Notes: generated by a model from the sequence alone, not told the origin. Shown: positions 1-6,467, numbered from the stretch's first letter. The stretch: DNA of 8,475 nt from Candidatus Methanoplasma reticulitermitis (GCA_031287135.1 JAITTK010000093.1:1-8475), one strand, 5' to 3'. Translations and numbers: made by a program.

Positions 1-132
1 ATATCCGGAGGGGATACCGCTGAGAAGAGGGGACAAGAACACAGTGTGTGCGAATGCGAACGTCAATGCGTATGAGATGAGGCTTCAGCGCGGATACGCG
101 GAACTCTCGAAAGAGGAGATGGAATACGATGG
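1..132 (+). repeat. Leader cassette, copy 1 of a near-perfect direct repeat
   Basis: These 132 bases recur at 494-625 with one difference (A at 110, G at 603), which changes Lys to Glu in the leader. The repeat covers a strong Shine-Dalgarno-like GGAGG (7-11), the possible start codons, and the leader coding sequence up to the first Gly codon of the double-glycine region. The sequence then diverges completely. The left limit is unknown because the window begins at the first repeated base, so the identity may extend further upstream. Confidence 0.95.
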
Positions 133-331
133 CGGATGGAAGTGGAATTCGTTCTTTTCGGCGGTCGTGGTCGGGGCCGCTCTGACCGCGTTTGTCGTTT
201 TGGCAGCCCCCATAGCGATACCTGCCATCGCAATAACAACAGTTACTGCAAGCTCTGTTGGTTCAGCAATGGTGATGGGTGGCATCACCGGTGGCATTGG
301 ATATATCATATCTGATGCTGCGGGATACTGA
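44..331 (+). CDS. Putative double-glycine-leader peptide precursor 1 (bacteriocin-like)
   Basis: This is a small precursor of 95 aa if read from the GTG at 44. Residues 20-31 read ELSKEEMEYDGG, which fits the class II bacteriocin double-glycine leader pattern (LS..E(L/M)...GG). Cleavage after Gly31 would release a 64-residue core starting WKWNSFF. The core is Cys-free and very hydrophobic, with a long Ala/Val/Ile stretch and a GxxxG-rich segment (MGGITGGIGY). It would plausibly insert into or act at a membrane. The start is uncertain. ATG at 77 gives a 20-residue leader, the usual size for the family. GTG at 44 has a GAGG 13 bases upstream. CTG at 20 sits 8 bases after the strong GGAGG at 7-11. 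A 34-aa membrane protein gene starts five bases after the stop. Bacteriocin function is inferred; no family name can be assigned. A simple small membrane protein remains an alternative. Confidence 0.65.
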   Translation: MCANANVNAYEMRLQRGYAELSKEEMEYDGGWKWNSFFSAVVVGAALTAFVVLAAPIAIPAIAITTVTASSVGSAMVMGGITGGIGYIISDAAGY

Positions 332-336
332 TAAGA

Positions 337-441
337 ATGGACATGATCTCATATTTCATCGGAATGGCGGTCGGCGCGGTAATAACTCTAATGACTTTGT
401 CCATTCTGCTCAGATCCGCGAGGACCCGCAACGCCCGGTGA
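337..441 (+). CDS. Single-helix 34-aa membrane protein, possible immunity peptide
   Basis: This short ORF starts at ATG 337, five bases after the stop of precursor 1, and ends with TGA at 439-441. Its product has a short N-terminus (MDMISYF), one continuous hydrophobic helix (about residues 4-25) and a basic tail (RSARTRNAR) that fits a cytoplasmic end under the positive-inside rule. No clear Shine-Dalgarno site precedes it, so translation would depend on coupling to the upstream gene. Its place directly behind a double-glycine-leader peptide is where bacteriocin immunity genes usually lie, and the second precursor also has a small membrane protein behind it. The immunity role is inference from context. 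The reading frame itself could be chance, since it is short and has no homologue that I recognise. Confidence 0.45.
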   Translation: MDMISYFIGMAVGAVITLMTLSILLRSARTRNAR

Positions 442-455
442 TCAAACATTGAAGA

Positions 456-466
456 TTAGATATTAT
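456..466 (+). promoter_or_regulatory. Possible TATA box for peptide precursor 2
   Basis: The A/T-rich run TTAGATATTAT lies about 25 bases before a predicted transcript start near 486, and the GGAGG at 500-504 follows shortly after. This spacing fits an archaeal box A promoter, but the match to TTTATATA is only moderate. If it is used, precursor 2 has its own promoter and is not simply read through from precursor 1. Confidence 0.3.
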
Positions 467-493
467 CGGTATGATTCATCCAATTGACATATG

Positions 494-625
494 ATATCCG
501 GAGGGGATACCGCTGAGAAGAGGGGACAAGAACACAGTGTGTGCGAATGCGAACGTCAATGCGTATGAGATGAGGCTTCAGCGCGGATACGCGGAACTCT
601 CGGAAGAGGAGATGGAATACGATGG
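494..625 (+). repeat. Leader cassette, copy 2 of the direct repeat
   Basis: This is the second copy of positions 1-132, offset by 493 bases and identical at 131 of 132 positions. It again runs from just before the GGAGG (500-504) to the first Gly codon of the double-glycine region. Here the leader reads DGSGG instead of DGG, so the divergence starts inside the cleavage-site codons. Confidence 0.95.
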
Positions 626-884
626 AAGCGGAGGGATATTGGGAGATATCCTTGCAATAGCCGGAATTTTATTCGGAGTCGCATCAATAGCAACTCTGAA
701 TCCGATAGCCGTGGCCGGTGGAGTGGCAAGTATTGCATCTGGCGTGATGGCACTAACGGAAGCGCACCCAGCAGGTACACAGAAGATCATAGATTTCCTT
801 ACTCGGCTATGGACAGGCTCCGCGGATCCGAGCAACCCAAATAACCTTGTAAACAACGGGCGCCCCCAAATTCCTAACTGGTGA
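537..884 (+). CDS. Putative double-glycine-leader peptide precursor 2 (bacteriocin-like)
   Basis: This is a 115-aa precursor if read from the GTG at 537. Residues 1-30 match precursor 1 apart from Glu instead of Lys at residue 23. The leader ends ELSEEEMEYDGSGG, and cleavage after Gly33 would give an 82-residue core. The first half of the core (about residues 34-75) is hydrophobic and Gly/Ala-rich, with the segment GVASIA present twice (GVASIATLNPIAVAGGVASIA). The second half is polar, with an amphipathic stretch (IIDFLTRLW) and an Asn/Pro-rich tail ending in Trp. The core shows no obvious similarity to that of precursor 1. The same start-codon uncertainty applies (CTG 513, GTG 537, ATG 570). 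A well-translated small membrane protein gene follows 57 bases downstream. The two cores could act as a two-peptide pair or as separate products. Function is inferred from the leader and layout. Confidence 0.65.
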   Translation: MCANANVNAYEMRLQRGYAELSEEEMEYDGSGGILGDILAIAGILFGVASIATLNPIAVAGGVASIASGVMALTEAHPAGTQKIIDFLTRLWTGSADPSNPNNLVNNGRPQIPNW

Positions 885-941
885 TGATTAGCAAACAGAC
901 TGATGATCTAGGTCGACTTACAAGTATTTGGGAGGGAATGA

Positions 942-1136
942 ATGCAATCAGATCGGCGCAAGCGTTATCTAAGGTACTTGGCTATTATCGCTTGGATAAT
1001 CCTGCCGGTTTATCTCGCAGACTTGATTATCGAATTGAACTCCGGTGGCAACAGTATTACATTGCGTTTAATCGCGATGTTCTCGATTCTCCTTATGGCG
1101 GTAAACTTCACCATCCTTGGGTTCAAGAAAAAGTGA
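942..1136 (+). CDS. Two-helix 64-aa membrane protein, possible immunity protein
   Basis: The ATG at 942 lies six bases after a perfect GGAGG (931-935), which is strong support for this start over the ATG at 938 in another frame. The product begins with a basic segment (MQSDRRKRYLRY), has a first hydrophobic helix (about residues 13-33), a short polar loop (ELNSGGNS), a second hydrophobic helix (about residues 40-60) and ends GFKKK. Both ends are basic, which fits a hairpin with both termini inside. It is the last gene of the + strand run, behind precursor 2, and is the better supported of the two candidate immunity proteins. The surrounding DNA is visibly more A/T-rich than the transporter genes. 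The longer overlapping frame from 881 to 1192 gives a protein with no recognisable character, so I treat it as a shadow. The immunity role is inferred. Confidence 0.65.
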   Translation: MQSDRRKRYLRYLAIIAWIILPVYLADLIIELNSGGNSITLRLIAMFSILLMAVNFTILGFKKK

Positions 1137-1184
1137 TTTCAAGCCAGATCGAGGTGAATGATGACAATCGGTTGGAGACTGGAC

Positions 1185-1206
1185 TTAAATAAATGATGCA
1201 AAAATG
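1185..1206 (-). terminator. Possible U-rich terminator downstream of the ABC permease
   Basis: Between the converging genes, the - strand reads as two T-runs close together (complement of AAATAAA at 1187-1193 and AAAAA at 1200-1204), 15 to 30 bases after the stop of the ABC-2 permease. Archaeal termination commonly uses such U-tracts without a hairpin. No equally clear + strand signal is seen after the 64-aa gene. Confidence 0.3.
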
Positions 1207-1218
1207 TTTGAATATCGC

Positions 1219-1983
1219 TCAGAAACTCCTGCGTTTTATCAAATGATAATCCAGTATGAAGAACAGCACGCAGTATGCGCACAATATCAGGACCGACAGC
1301 CACGGCATCGGCAGATCGAGCATCACCGCCCTTATGGATTCGGTCGGATGGGTCAGCGGCAATGTGTATATCGCGTATCCCAGGGGGGCCGGCACGTTGG
1401 ATATCTCGAATATCGTGCCGCAGAAGAAGGTCATCGGGACGATGACCAGACTGGAGAACACGGTGAGGGAGTTGTGTTTCTTCGCTATCAGGCCCGCGAG
1501 TATCCCCAGCAGCGAGAACGTGAGCGACGATACGAACATCAGCAGGAACAGCGTTGCCGTCACTTTTATCCCGGGCGATATCAGGATCCCTATCATGAGG
1601 ATTATCGCGCAGCTGCACATGCCTCTCAACACACCCACCAGTGATTTGCCCAACACCACCGACGAAGGCCTTATCGGACACAGCATCAGCTCATCGAAGC
1701 TTGCATAGAAAAGCTTCTGGATCAATATCTTGGATGATATGAAGCTGAATGTGGCGGAGAGGGTGGCCATGGATATTATACCGGGGATGATGAATCTGAT
1801 GTAATCATCGACTCCTTTCTCCATCCCGCTCCCGATACCGTATCCGAATGCTATGAGGTACAGAAGAGGCCCGACAAGGCACGACAGCAATATCGTCGCC
1901 ACGTTCTCCCTGAAATAACAGAGGTCGCCCCATGCGACCCTGTATGCCTCGTCCAGCACCCTCGGGAGCCTGATGTCATGCAC
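1219..1983 (-). CDS. ABC-2-type exporter permease (system A)
   Basis: This 254-aa polytopic membrane protein has about six helices and the layout of the ABC-2 permease family (DrrB/NodJ type). A cytoplasmic N-terminus with VAWGD is followed by PLLYLIAFGYGIG, a FIIPGI helix, and a loop with SFDELMLCPI that probably contacts the ATPase. Then come SVVLGKS, MTFFCGTIFEIS and a C-terminal helix ending LIKRRSF. Translation starts at GTG 1983, which overlaps the end of the ATPase gene by eight bases. An AAAGGGGG run lies directly before this start. The overlap ties the two subunits together as one transporter. The protein aligns along its length with the permease at 7459-8211, sharing for example VAWGD, PLLYL.AFG.G.G, FIIPGI, SFDE.M.CP and SVVLGKS. 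The exported substrate is not evident; drugs, lipids or glycolipids are typical of the family. Confidence 0.9.
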   Translation of the reverse strand: MHDIRLPRVLDEAYRVAWGDLCYFRENVATILLSCLVGPLLYLIAFGYGIGSGMEKGVDDYIRFIIPGIISMATLSATFSFISSKILIQKLFYASFDELMLCPIRPSSVVLGKSLVGVLRGMCSCAIILMIGILISPGIKVTATLFLLMFVSSLTFSLLGILAGLIAKKHNSLTVFSSLVIVPMTFFCGTIFEISNVPAPLGYAIYTLPLTHPTESIRAVMLDLPMPWLSVLILCAYCVLFFILDYHLIKRRSF

Positions 1984-2842
1984 CCCCTTTGGAATATTCT
2001 TCGCCGGTCACTATGAGGAACACATCCTCCAGCGTGGTCCTTCTCAGGGACATAGTGGTATTCTCGCCCAGAGTCGCCATGAATTCCTTCCCCGACTGCC
2101 TGTCCGGGAATTGCCGCATGACCTTCCTCCCCGCATCATCGGAGTATTCCACGGTCATGCCGCCTATCGAATCCCGCAGTTCCTTCGGAGAGCCCAGCGC
2201 GACCACCGTCCCCTGATTCAGGATCGCGACCCTGTCGCATAGGTCTTCCGCCTCTTCTATGTAGTGCGTGGTGAGGAATATCGTCGTGCCGGAGCGGTTG
2301 AGCTGTCTGATCAGATCCCACAGCATATGCCTGGACTTCGTGTCCAGACCTGCGGTGGGCTCGTCCAGGAACAATATCTTCGGTTTGTGCATGATCGAGC
2401 ACACTATCGAGGTTTTCCTTTTCCATCCCCCGGACAGCTCCGTGATCTTCTTATCCATATGCGGACCTAGGCACATGAACTCCGACAGCTCGTCCATCCT
2501 GGCCGCGATCTCTTTCGATGGCATCTTGTGCAGGATCGCATGGTGTTTTATGTTCTGTCTGACCGTTATGTCCTTATCCAGGCTTATATGCTGCTGACAT
2601 ACGCCGATCGACGCTTTCGCTTCCGTCATATCTTTGTCCAGACTGAATCCGTTGATGGTTATGTTCCCGGAGGTGGGCCTGACCATGGTCGTGAGCATCC
2701 TGATGCTCGTTGTCTTTCCGGCCCCGTTCGGACCGAGGAAACCGAAGACCTCTCCCTCCTCGACCTCGATATCGATACATCTTACGGCCTCGAAGCCGTC
2801 GAATGATTTCTTCAGTCCCTCGGCCTTTATTATTATCCCCAT
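1976..2842 (-). CDS. ABC-2-type exporter ATPase (system A)
   Basis: This ATPase subunit has 288 aa from the ATG at 2842. The motifs are Walker A GPNGAGKTT (37-45), Q-loop QQH (83-85), signature LSGGW (136-140), Walker B ILFLDEP (156-162) and H-loop H193 in THYIEEAE, the form usual for DrrA/NodI-like exporter ATPases. A roughly 75-residue C-terminal extension ends in the TLEDVFL motif common in that group. I chose ATG 2842 rather than the GTG at 2875 because its N-terminus lines up with that of the paralogue at 6599 and because GGGTG lies seven bases upstream. The two ATPases align without gaps for about 280 residues with some 143 identities by hand count. The gene follows two FecCD-type importer permeases after 22 bases, where an importer ATPase would be expected, yet its own motifs and its overlap with the permease point to an exporter. 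Confidence 0.92.
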   Translation of the reverse strand: MGIIIKAEGLKKSFDGFEAVRCIDIEVEEGEVFGFLGPNGAGKTTSIRMLTTMVRPTSGNITINGFSLDKDMTEAKASIGVCQQHISLDKDITVRQNIKHHAILHKMPSKEIAARMDELSEFMCLGPHMDKKITELSGGWKRKTSIVCSIMHKPKILFLDEPTAGLDTKSRHMLWDLIRQLNRSGTTIFLTTHYIEEAEDLCDRVAILNQGTVVALGSPKELRDSIGGMTVEYSDDAGRKVMRQFPDRQSGKEFMATLGENTTMSLRRTTLEDVFLIVTGEEYSKGGA

Positions 2843-2864
2843 TCCGACGCACCCTGTATCCCGC

Positions 2865-3935
2865 TCACCAAGCACTCTTCCTCTGCTTTATCAGGAAATA
2901 TAGGAATAACGGACTTCCTATTAAAGCAGTTATCACGCCGACGGGGAGACCCGTCGCTCCCGCGTTCCTTGCGATACAATCCGCGGCTATCAGCATGAAC
3001 CCTCCCACGGCGGCGGAGCACGGTATCAGGTATTTCACATTCGATCCGACGGTCATCCTGGCAATGTGGGGCGAAACGAGACCGACGAAGCCTATCGTGC
3101 CCGAGAAACACACGGCCACCGCGGTGGAGACGGAAACGATCACCAGACATATAAGCCTCATCCTGGAAGGGTTCATACCGAGACTCGATGCGGTACTGTC
3201 CCCGGATGACAGGAGGTTTATGCTCCTCGACAGGACCATGCACGACAATAAGATGAACATCATCGCTCCGAGCAGTACCGGCACGCTGCTCCAACCGATC
3301 CTCCCTATGGAGCCGATGCCCCATGTGTATATCTCCGCTATCGTCTCGGACGAAGCTGTGAACTTCAGCAGTGTCGTGGATGCGGCGAATATGTACATCA
3401 CGCCTATGCCTATGAGGACCATCATCGTCGGACTGGTCTTCCTGAAAGACGATATGAATATTATGACCGCAGCAGGTATCAGCGCGAAAACGAATGCGTT
3501 GAATATCTGTGCGGGATCCCCGGCCGCGAAGGGGACCACGCTGATGCCGAGAACGAGATATACCGTTACCCCGAACATCGCACCCGAGGATATCCCCGTG
3601 GTGTACGGATCCGCCAACGGATTCCTGACCACGCTCTGCATGACCGCCCCTCCGACCCCGAGTATGACACCCACGGCCACGCCGCCTATCGCCCTGGGAA
3701 GGTTCATGTCCCATACGATGTGGTCCTTCAGCCACTCGGCATATGTAGTATCCGTGCCGCCGCCGTGGTGCAGCAGGATGCGGAAGGCCTCCGAGAATCC
3801 GATGTGATATTGGGATATCGACACCGAGACCACGACCGCGATCGCGGTCAGGATCGAAATCCCGGCTATTATGAGGACACTGCTCATGAAGTGCTTACGG
3901 TAAGATTGTTTCAGAGGCTGACTTTCGCCGTGCAT
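2865..3935 (-). CDS. FecCD/BtuC-family ABC importer permease (second)
   Basis: This 356-aa multi-helix importer permease belongs to the family that moves iron-siderophore complexes, heme or cobalamin. Conserved segments are NLPR (78-81), NPLADPYTTGISSGA (105-119), the coupling-helix region around LSSGDSTASSLGM (242-254), GFVGLVSPHIAR (282-293) and LPVGVITALIG (330-340). These are all in the usual order and at the usual length for the family. The ATG at 3935 lies one base after the stop of the preceding permease, and GGAGG in the end of that gene serves as its ribosome-binding site, so the two are translationally coupled. The protein resembles the preceding permease throughout, including the residues before the first motif (EW...IVW), so the pair arose by duplication and probably forms a heterodimer. 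The ligand is unknown. Confidence 0.93.
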   Translation of the reverse strand: MHGESQPLKQSYRKHFMSSVLIIAGISILTAIAVVVSVSISQYHIGFSEAFRILLHHGGGTDTTYAEWLKDHIVWDMNLPRAIGGVAVGVILGVGGAVMQSVVRNPLADPYTTGISSGAMFGVTVYLVLGISVVPFAAGDPAQIFNAFVFALIPAAVIIFISSFRKTSPTMMVLIGIGVMYIFAASTTLLKFTASSETIAEIYTWGIGSIGRIGWSSVPVLLGAMMFILLSCMVLSRSINLLSSGDSTASSLGMNPSRMRLICLVIVSVSTAVAVCFSGTIGFVGLVSPHIARMTVGSNVKYLIPCSAAVGGFMLIAADCIARNAGATGLPVGVITALIGSPLFLYFLIKQRKSAW

Positions 3936-3936
3936 G

Positions 3937-5025
3937 TCACCAGATCCTCCTCTTCTGCGAGATTATCAGGAATAGGAATATCGGCGCTCCGACGAAGGAG
4001 ACCACCACTCCGATGGGCACCGTGTTCAGGTCGGACAGGGCCCTCGATGCTATGTCGGCCGCCATCAGGAATGCGGCGCCGAAAGCAGCGGATGCGGGTA
4101 TCACGAATCTGTTGTCCGCGTCTATGACCATCCTAACGATGTGAGGGGATATCAGACCGACGAACCCTATTATCCCGGCGAACGCGATGACCGACGATAC
4201 CATCAGGGACATGATTATAAGACATGCGATCCTCACGGCATCCACGTCCAGGCCCATGCTCTTCGCATGACCGTCTCCCAGCGTCATGAGGTTCAGCTGT
4301 TTCGACAGCAGCGAAATCGCGGCCAGGCCCGCGGCGGTTATGGCCGCTGTGATCGGTATGCTGCTCCATGTTATGTCGGTGAACGAGCCTATCTGCCATA
4401 TGTATACCTCCGCAAGAGTGTCCGCATCCGTGGTCACTAGCAAAAGGGTGTTCAGCGCATTGAACAGGTACGAGATGGCGACGCCCGCCAGTATCAGGGT
4501 CGCGGGGGACCTGTTGCTCAGCGGGGATATGGCCACTATCATCGCCATGGGTACGAGCGCGAATATGAACGCATTCAGGACTATGCCGTATTGTCCGGTG
4601 TCGCCCAGTGCCGTCAGACCGAGCACCATTGCGACGGCCACGCCGAAACAGGCACCCGAGGATATGCCTGTCGTGTACGGGTCCGCAAGAGGGTTCTTCA
4701 TCACACTCTGCATGACCGCCCCGGCGACGGCCAGGCCCGCGCCTGCGACCGCCGCGAACAATGCTCTCGGTATCCTGACGTTCCATACTATGAAATCGTC
4801 CATCCACTCCACGGTCCCCTGCACGGGCGGGGTTCCGAACAGATGGTTGAAAATCGTACCGTAGACTTGGAGGAATTCTATATCCCTGCCCCCGACCGAT
4901 ACGGACAGTCCCACCGATACGACGGCGGCCGACACGCATACGGCTATGAATGCGATCTTGCGCTTGGTGTACCTTCCGTAACCGGTCTTCAGGTCACCGC
5001 TGTCCGATATTCTCTCTTCTGTCAA
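3937..5025 (-). CDS. FecCD/BtuC-family ABC importer permease (first)
   Basis: This 362-aa importer permease is a paralogue of the next gene. The motifs are RIPR (84-87), NPLADPYTTGISSGA (111-125), LGDGHAKSMGL (249-259), GFVGLISPHIVR (287-298) and PIGVVVSFVGAP (337-348). The start is TTG at 5025. The only other in-frame codons before it run into a TAA, no ATG or GTG precedes the first helix, and GGTG lies five bases upstream. The gene is separated from the binding-protein gene by 48 bases that contain a hairpin and U-tract, so its expression may be lower than that of the binding protein. Together with the binding protein it would carry a metal chelate, corrinoid or similar ligand across the membrane. 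The cognate BtuD/FecE-like ATPase is not present in the window. Confidence 0.93.
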   Translation of the reverse strand: MTEERISDSGDLKTGYGRYTKRKIAFIAVCVSAAVVSVGLSVSVGGRDIEFLQVYGTIFNHLFGTPPVQGTVEWMDDFIVWNVRIPRALFAAVAGAGLAVAGAVMQSVMKNPLADPYTTGISSGACFGVAVAMVLGLTALGDTGQYGIVLNAFIFALVPMAMIVAISPLSNRSPATLILAGVAISYLFNALNTLLLVTTDADTLAEVYIWQIGSFTDITWSSIPITAAITAAGLAAISLLSKQLNLMTLGDGHAKSMGLDVDAVRIACLIIMSLMVSSVIAFAGIIGFVGLISPHIVRMVIDADNRFVIPASAAFGAAFLMAADIASRALSDLNTVPIGVVVSFVGAPIFLFLIISQKRRIW

Positions 5026-5042
5026 TTCAGCACCGGAGGATT

Positions 5043-5065
5043 AAAAAGAGCCGGGCGGACCCGGC
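5043..5065 (-). terminator. Hairpin plus U-tract between binding protein and permeases
   Basis: Read on the - strand, GCCGGG, the four-base loop TCCG and CCCGGC form a perfect six-pair GC stem, followed by TCTTTTT. This looks like an intrinsic terminator or an RNA stability stem. It sits inside an otherwise same-strand operon, eight bases after the binding-protein stop. It could therefore act as a partial terminator or 3'-end protector that raises the ratio of binding protein to permease. Confidence 0.6.
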
Positions 5066-5073
5066 ATTTGTTA

Positions 5074-6429
5074 TTAAACAGTTATACCGACATCGCTCAT
5101 GGAGACGTAGAACGGTTTCCCTTTGATCATGTCCTCATCCCAACCGAAGAACTTCTCTACGAAGTCCAGATGGTAACCGTAAGCGAAATCCTCACCGAAC
5201 ACGTCCGGATACAGTATCTGCGCCACATACGCTATCCTCAGAACCACCGGCATATCCCCGCATACGACGTACACGTTACCGTCCCTGTAGCACTCGAGGG
5301 TGTTCCATATGTTCATGTATCCCTTCAGGGTGTTGCTGCCCCCTGTCACGGCCGTCCCCTCGTACCAGCTGAACGCTCCGGCCACGGATGTCCTTATGGG
5401 GATGAGGTAATCTATGTCGTAATTGTAGATCCACGTGTCGCCCGGGTTGAAATTCTTCGATGATGAACCCGCCCAATCCTCTTTATCTATCGGGAACACG
5501 GCACCGGCGGCCATCAGGACATCGGTGTAATCCGAAGTCGACGATGAGATCGCCCTGTCCGACGAGGACGTGACGGCCGTGACCCTGTTCTTCAGGTCGC
5601 CTAGCCTATCGTTCAGGTCCGTGAAGAAATCCTCATACCATCCGATGAGGTCCATGCACTTGTTCATGTATCCCTTGCCGTCGGTGTCGAAGAGGAACGC
5701 GATCATCAGGACCGTCTGCATATAATCCCTGCTGTCGACCGCCGCCGGCGTGACCCTGACCACATCCACGCCCATCGCTTCGAACTCCCCGGAATTGGTG
5801 ACGTATGTCCTGTTGTCCGCGGTTATCACGGCGGAGACTCCGTCCCTGTCCACGAGTTCAGACACCTTCTCCAGATTCATCCTCGTGGCCGATGTCTCGA
5901 GCCTCTTATCCGATGTTATGAGGGAACGGTACTCCGAAAACAGGAAATCGTCGGGCGCCCCCGCCCATGAGAATCCCTTAATCTCGTCTACAATCCCGAG
6001 ATATTTGAAGATCAGGATGGTGTTCGCGGCCCCGGTCGCCACCGCGGATGTTATCGGATACATCGTCTCCGCGATCTCATCCTTGCCGTCAAAATGATTT
6101 ATATGATATATATTCACCTTTTTCTCGGCCGTGGCGTTGATTATTGCGCCCAGCTGCACCACGTCACCCCCGTCCACTGTTCCATTGCAGTCCGCATCGG
6201 CCAGGGGATAATCCTCGAGTGACTTTTTCCCCAACATTATGTCAGTGATTATCTCGGAATCCGCCTGATCGATCCTGCCGTCATTGTTAGCATTGCCGTA
6301 TACCTCCAGAGCGGCATCTATGTTCACTCTCTCTTTATTATCTTTGAGAACGGACCATGCCACGCCGATACCGGCCGCAATCACAGCGACAACAACGAGT
6401 ATTGCCACGATTTTCTTTGTTTCCAGCAT
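5074..6429 (-). CDS. Membrane-anchored BtuF/FepB-like substrate-binding protein with dockerin-like domain
   Basis: The product has 451 aa from the ATG at 6429, which has AGGTG eight bases upstream; the longer frame from 6492 would run through the promoter. A short Lys-containing start is followed by one hydrophobic segment (about residues 7-28). No lipobox Cys is seen, so this is most likely an uncleaved membrane anchor. Residues about 36-100 hold two calcium-loop motifs, NANNDGRIDQAD (46-57) and DADCNGTVDGGD (78-89). These are spaced like the two halves of a type I dockerin. From about residue 105 the protein follows the periplasmic-binding fold of metal-chelate and cobalamin importers, including NTILIFKYLGIVDEIKGFSW (136-155), VSAVITADN (198-206) and FEAMGVDVVRVTP (216-228). 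It would capture ligand outside the cell and deliver it to the FecCD pair downstream. The ligand and the partner of the dockerin-like module are unknown. Confidence 0.88.
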   Translation of the reverse strand: MLETKKIVAILVVVAVIAAGIGVAWSVLKDNKERVNIDAALEVYGNANNDGRIDQADSEIITDIMLGKKSLEDYPLADADCNGTVDGGDVVQLGAIINATAEKKVNIYHINHFDGKDEIAETMYPITSAVATGAANTILIFKYLGIVDEIKGFSWAGAPDDFLFSEYRSLITSDKRLETSATRMNLEKVSELVDRDGVSAVITADNRTYVTNSGEFEAMGVDVVRVTPAAVDSRDYMQTVLMIAFLFDTDGKGYMNKCMDLIGWYEDFFTDLNDRLGDLKNRVTAVTSSSDRAISSSTSDYTDVLMAAGAVFPIDKEDWAGSSSKNFNPGDTWIYNYDIDYLIPIRTSVAGAFSWYEGTAVTGGSNTLKGYMNIWNTLECYRDGNVYVVCGDMPVVLRIAYVAQILYPDVFGEDFAYGYHLDFVEKFFGWDEDMIKGKPFYVSMSDVGITV

Positions 6430-6467
6430 ATTCGACACACCTGTGTTGGATGGGAATTTCACTGGCC

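Noticed and set aside
476..484. TCATCCAAT before precursor 2, which also occurs in operator site 1.
   Set aside because: It is only a single nine-base half match with no TTGGA partner at the right distance, so shared regulation of the peptide genes is not supported.
491..568. A 25-residue frame (MISGGDTAEKRG...) overlapping the start of leader copy 2.
   Set aside because: It has no ribosome-binding site, and whether copy 1 also has the ATG is unknown because its upstream sequence is outside the window. It may be chance.
1..625. The direct repeats as an insertion sequence or CRISPR.
   Set aside because: There is no transposase, no terminal inverted repeats and no regular short-repeat and spacer pattern. 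The repeat is explained by leader coding sequence.
881..1192. A 103-residue + strand frame overlapping the 64-aa membrane protein gene.
   Set aside because: The GGAGG at 931-935 fits the ATG at 942 in the other frame. That frame gives a clear two-helix membrane protein, whereas this one has no recognisable features.
1139..1681. A 180-residue - strand frame rich in Arg, Asp and His, and other long frames opposite or within the transporter genes (for example 2710-3807 +, 4591-5463 +).
   Set aside because: These are antisense or frame-shifted shadows of well-supported ABC transporter genes in DNA with few chance stops. Their compositions are typical of shadows.
1219..2842. The ABC-2 system next to the peptide genes as their dedicated exporter.
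   Set aside because: It is transcribed convergently and shares its upstream operon with the importer. It lacks an N-terminal C39 peptidase domain, and a similar copy exists elsewhere in the window without peptide genes. An accessory role in immunity cannot be excluded.
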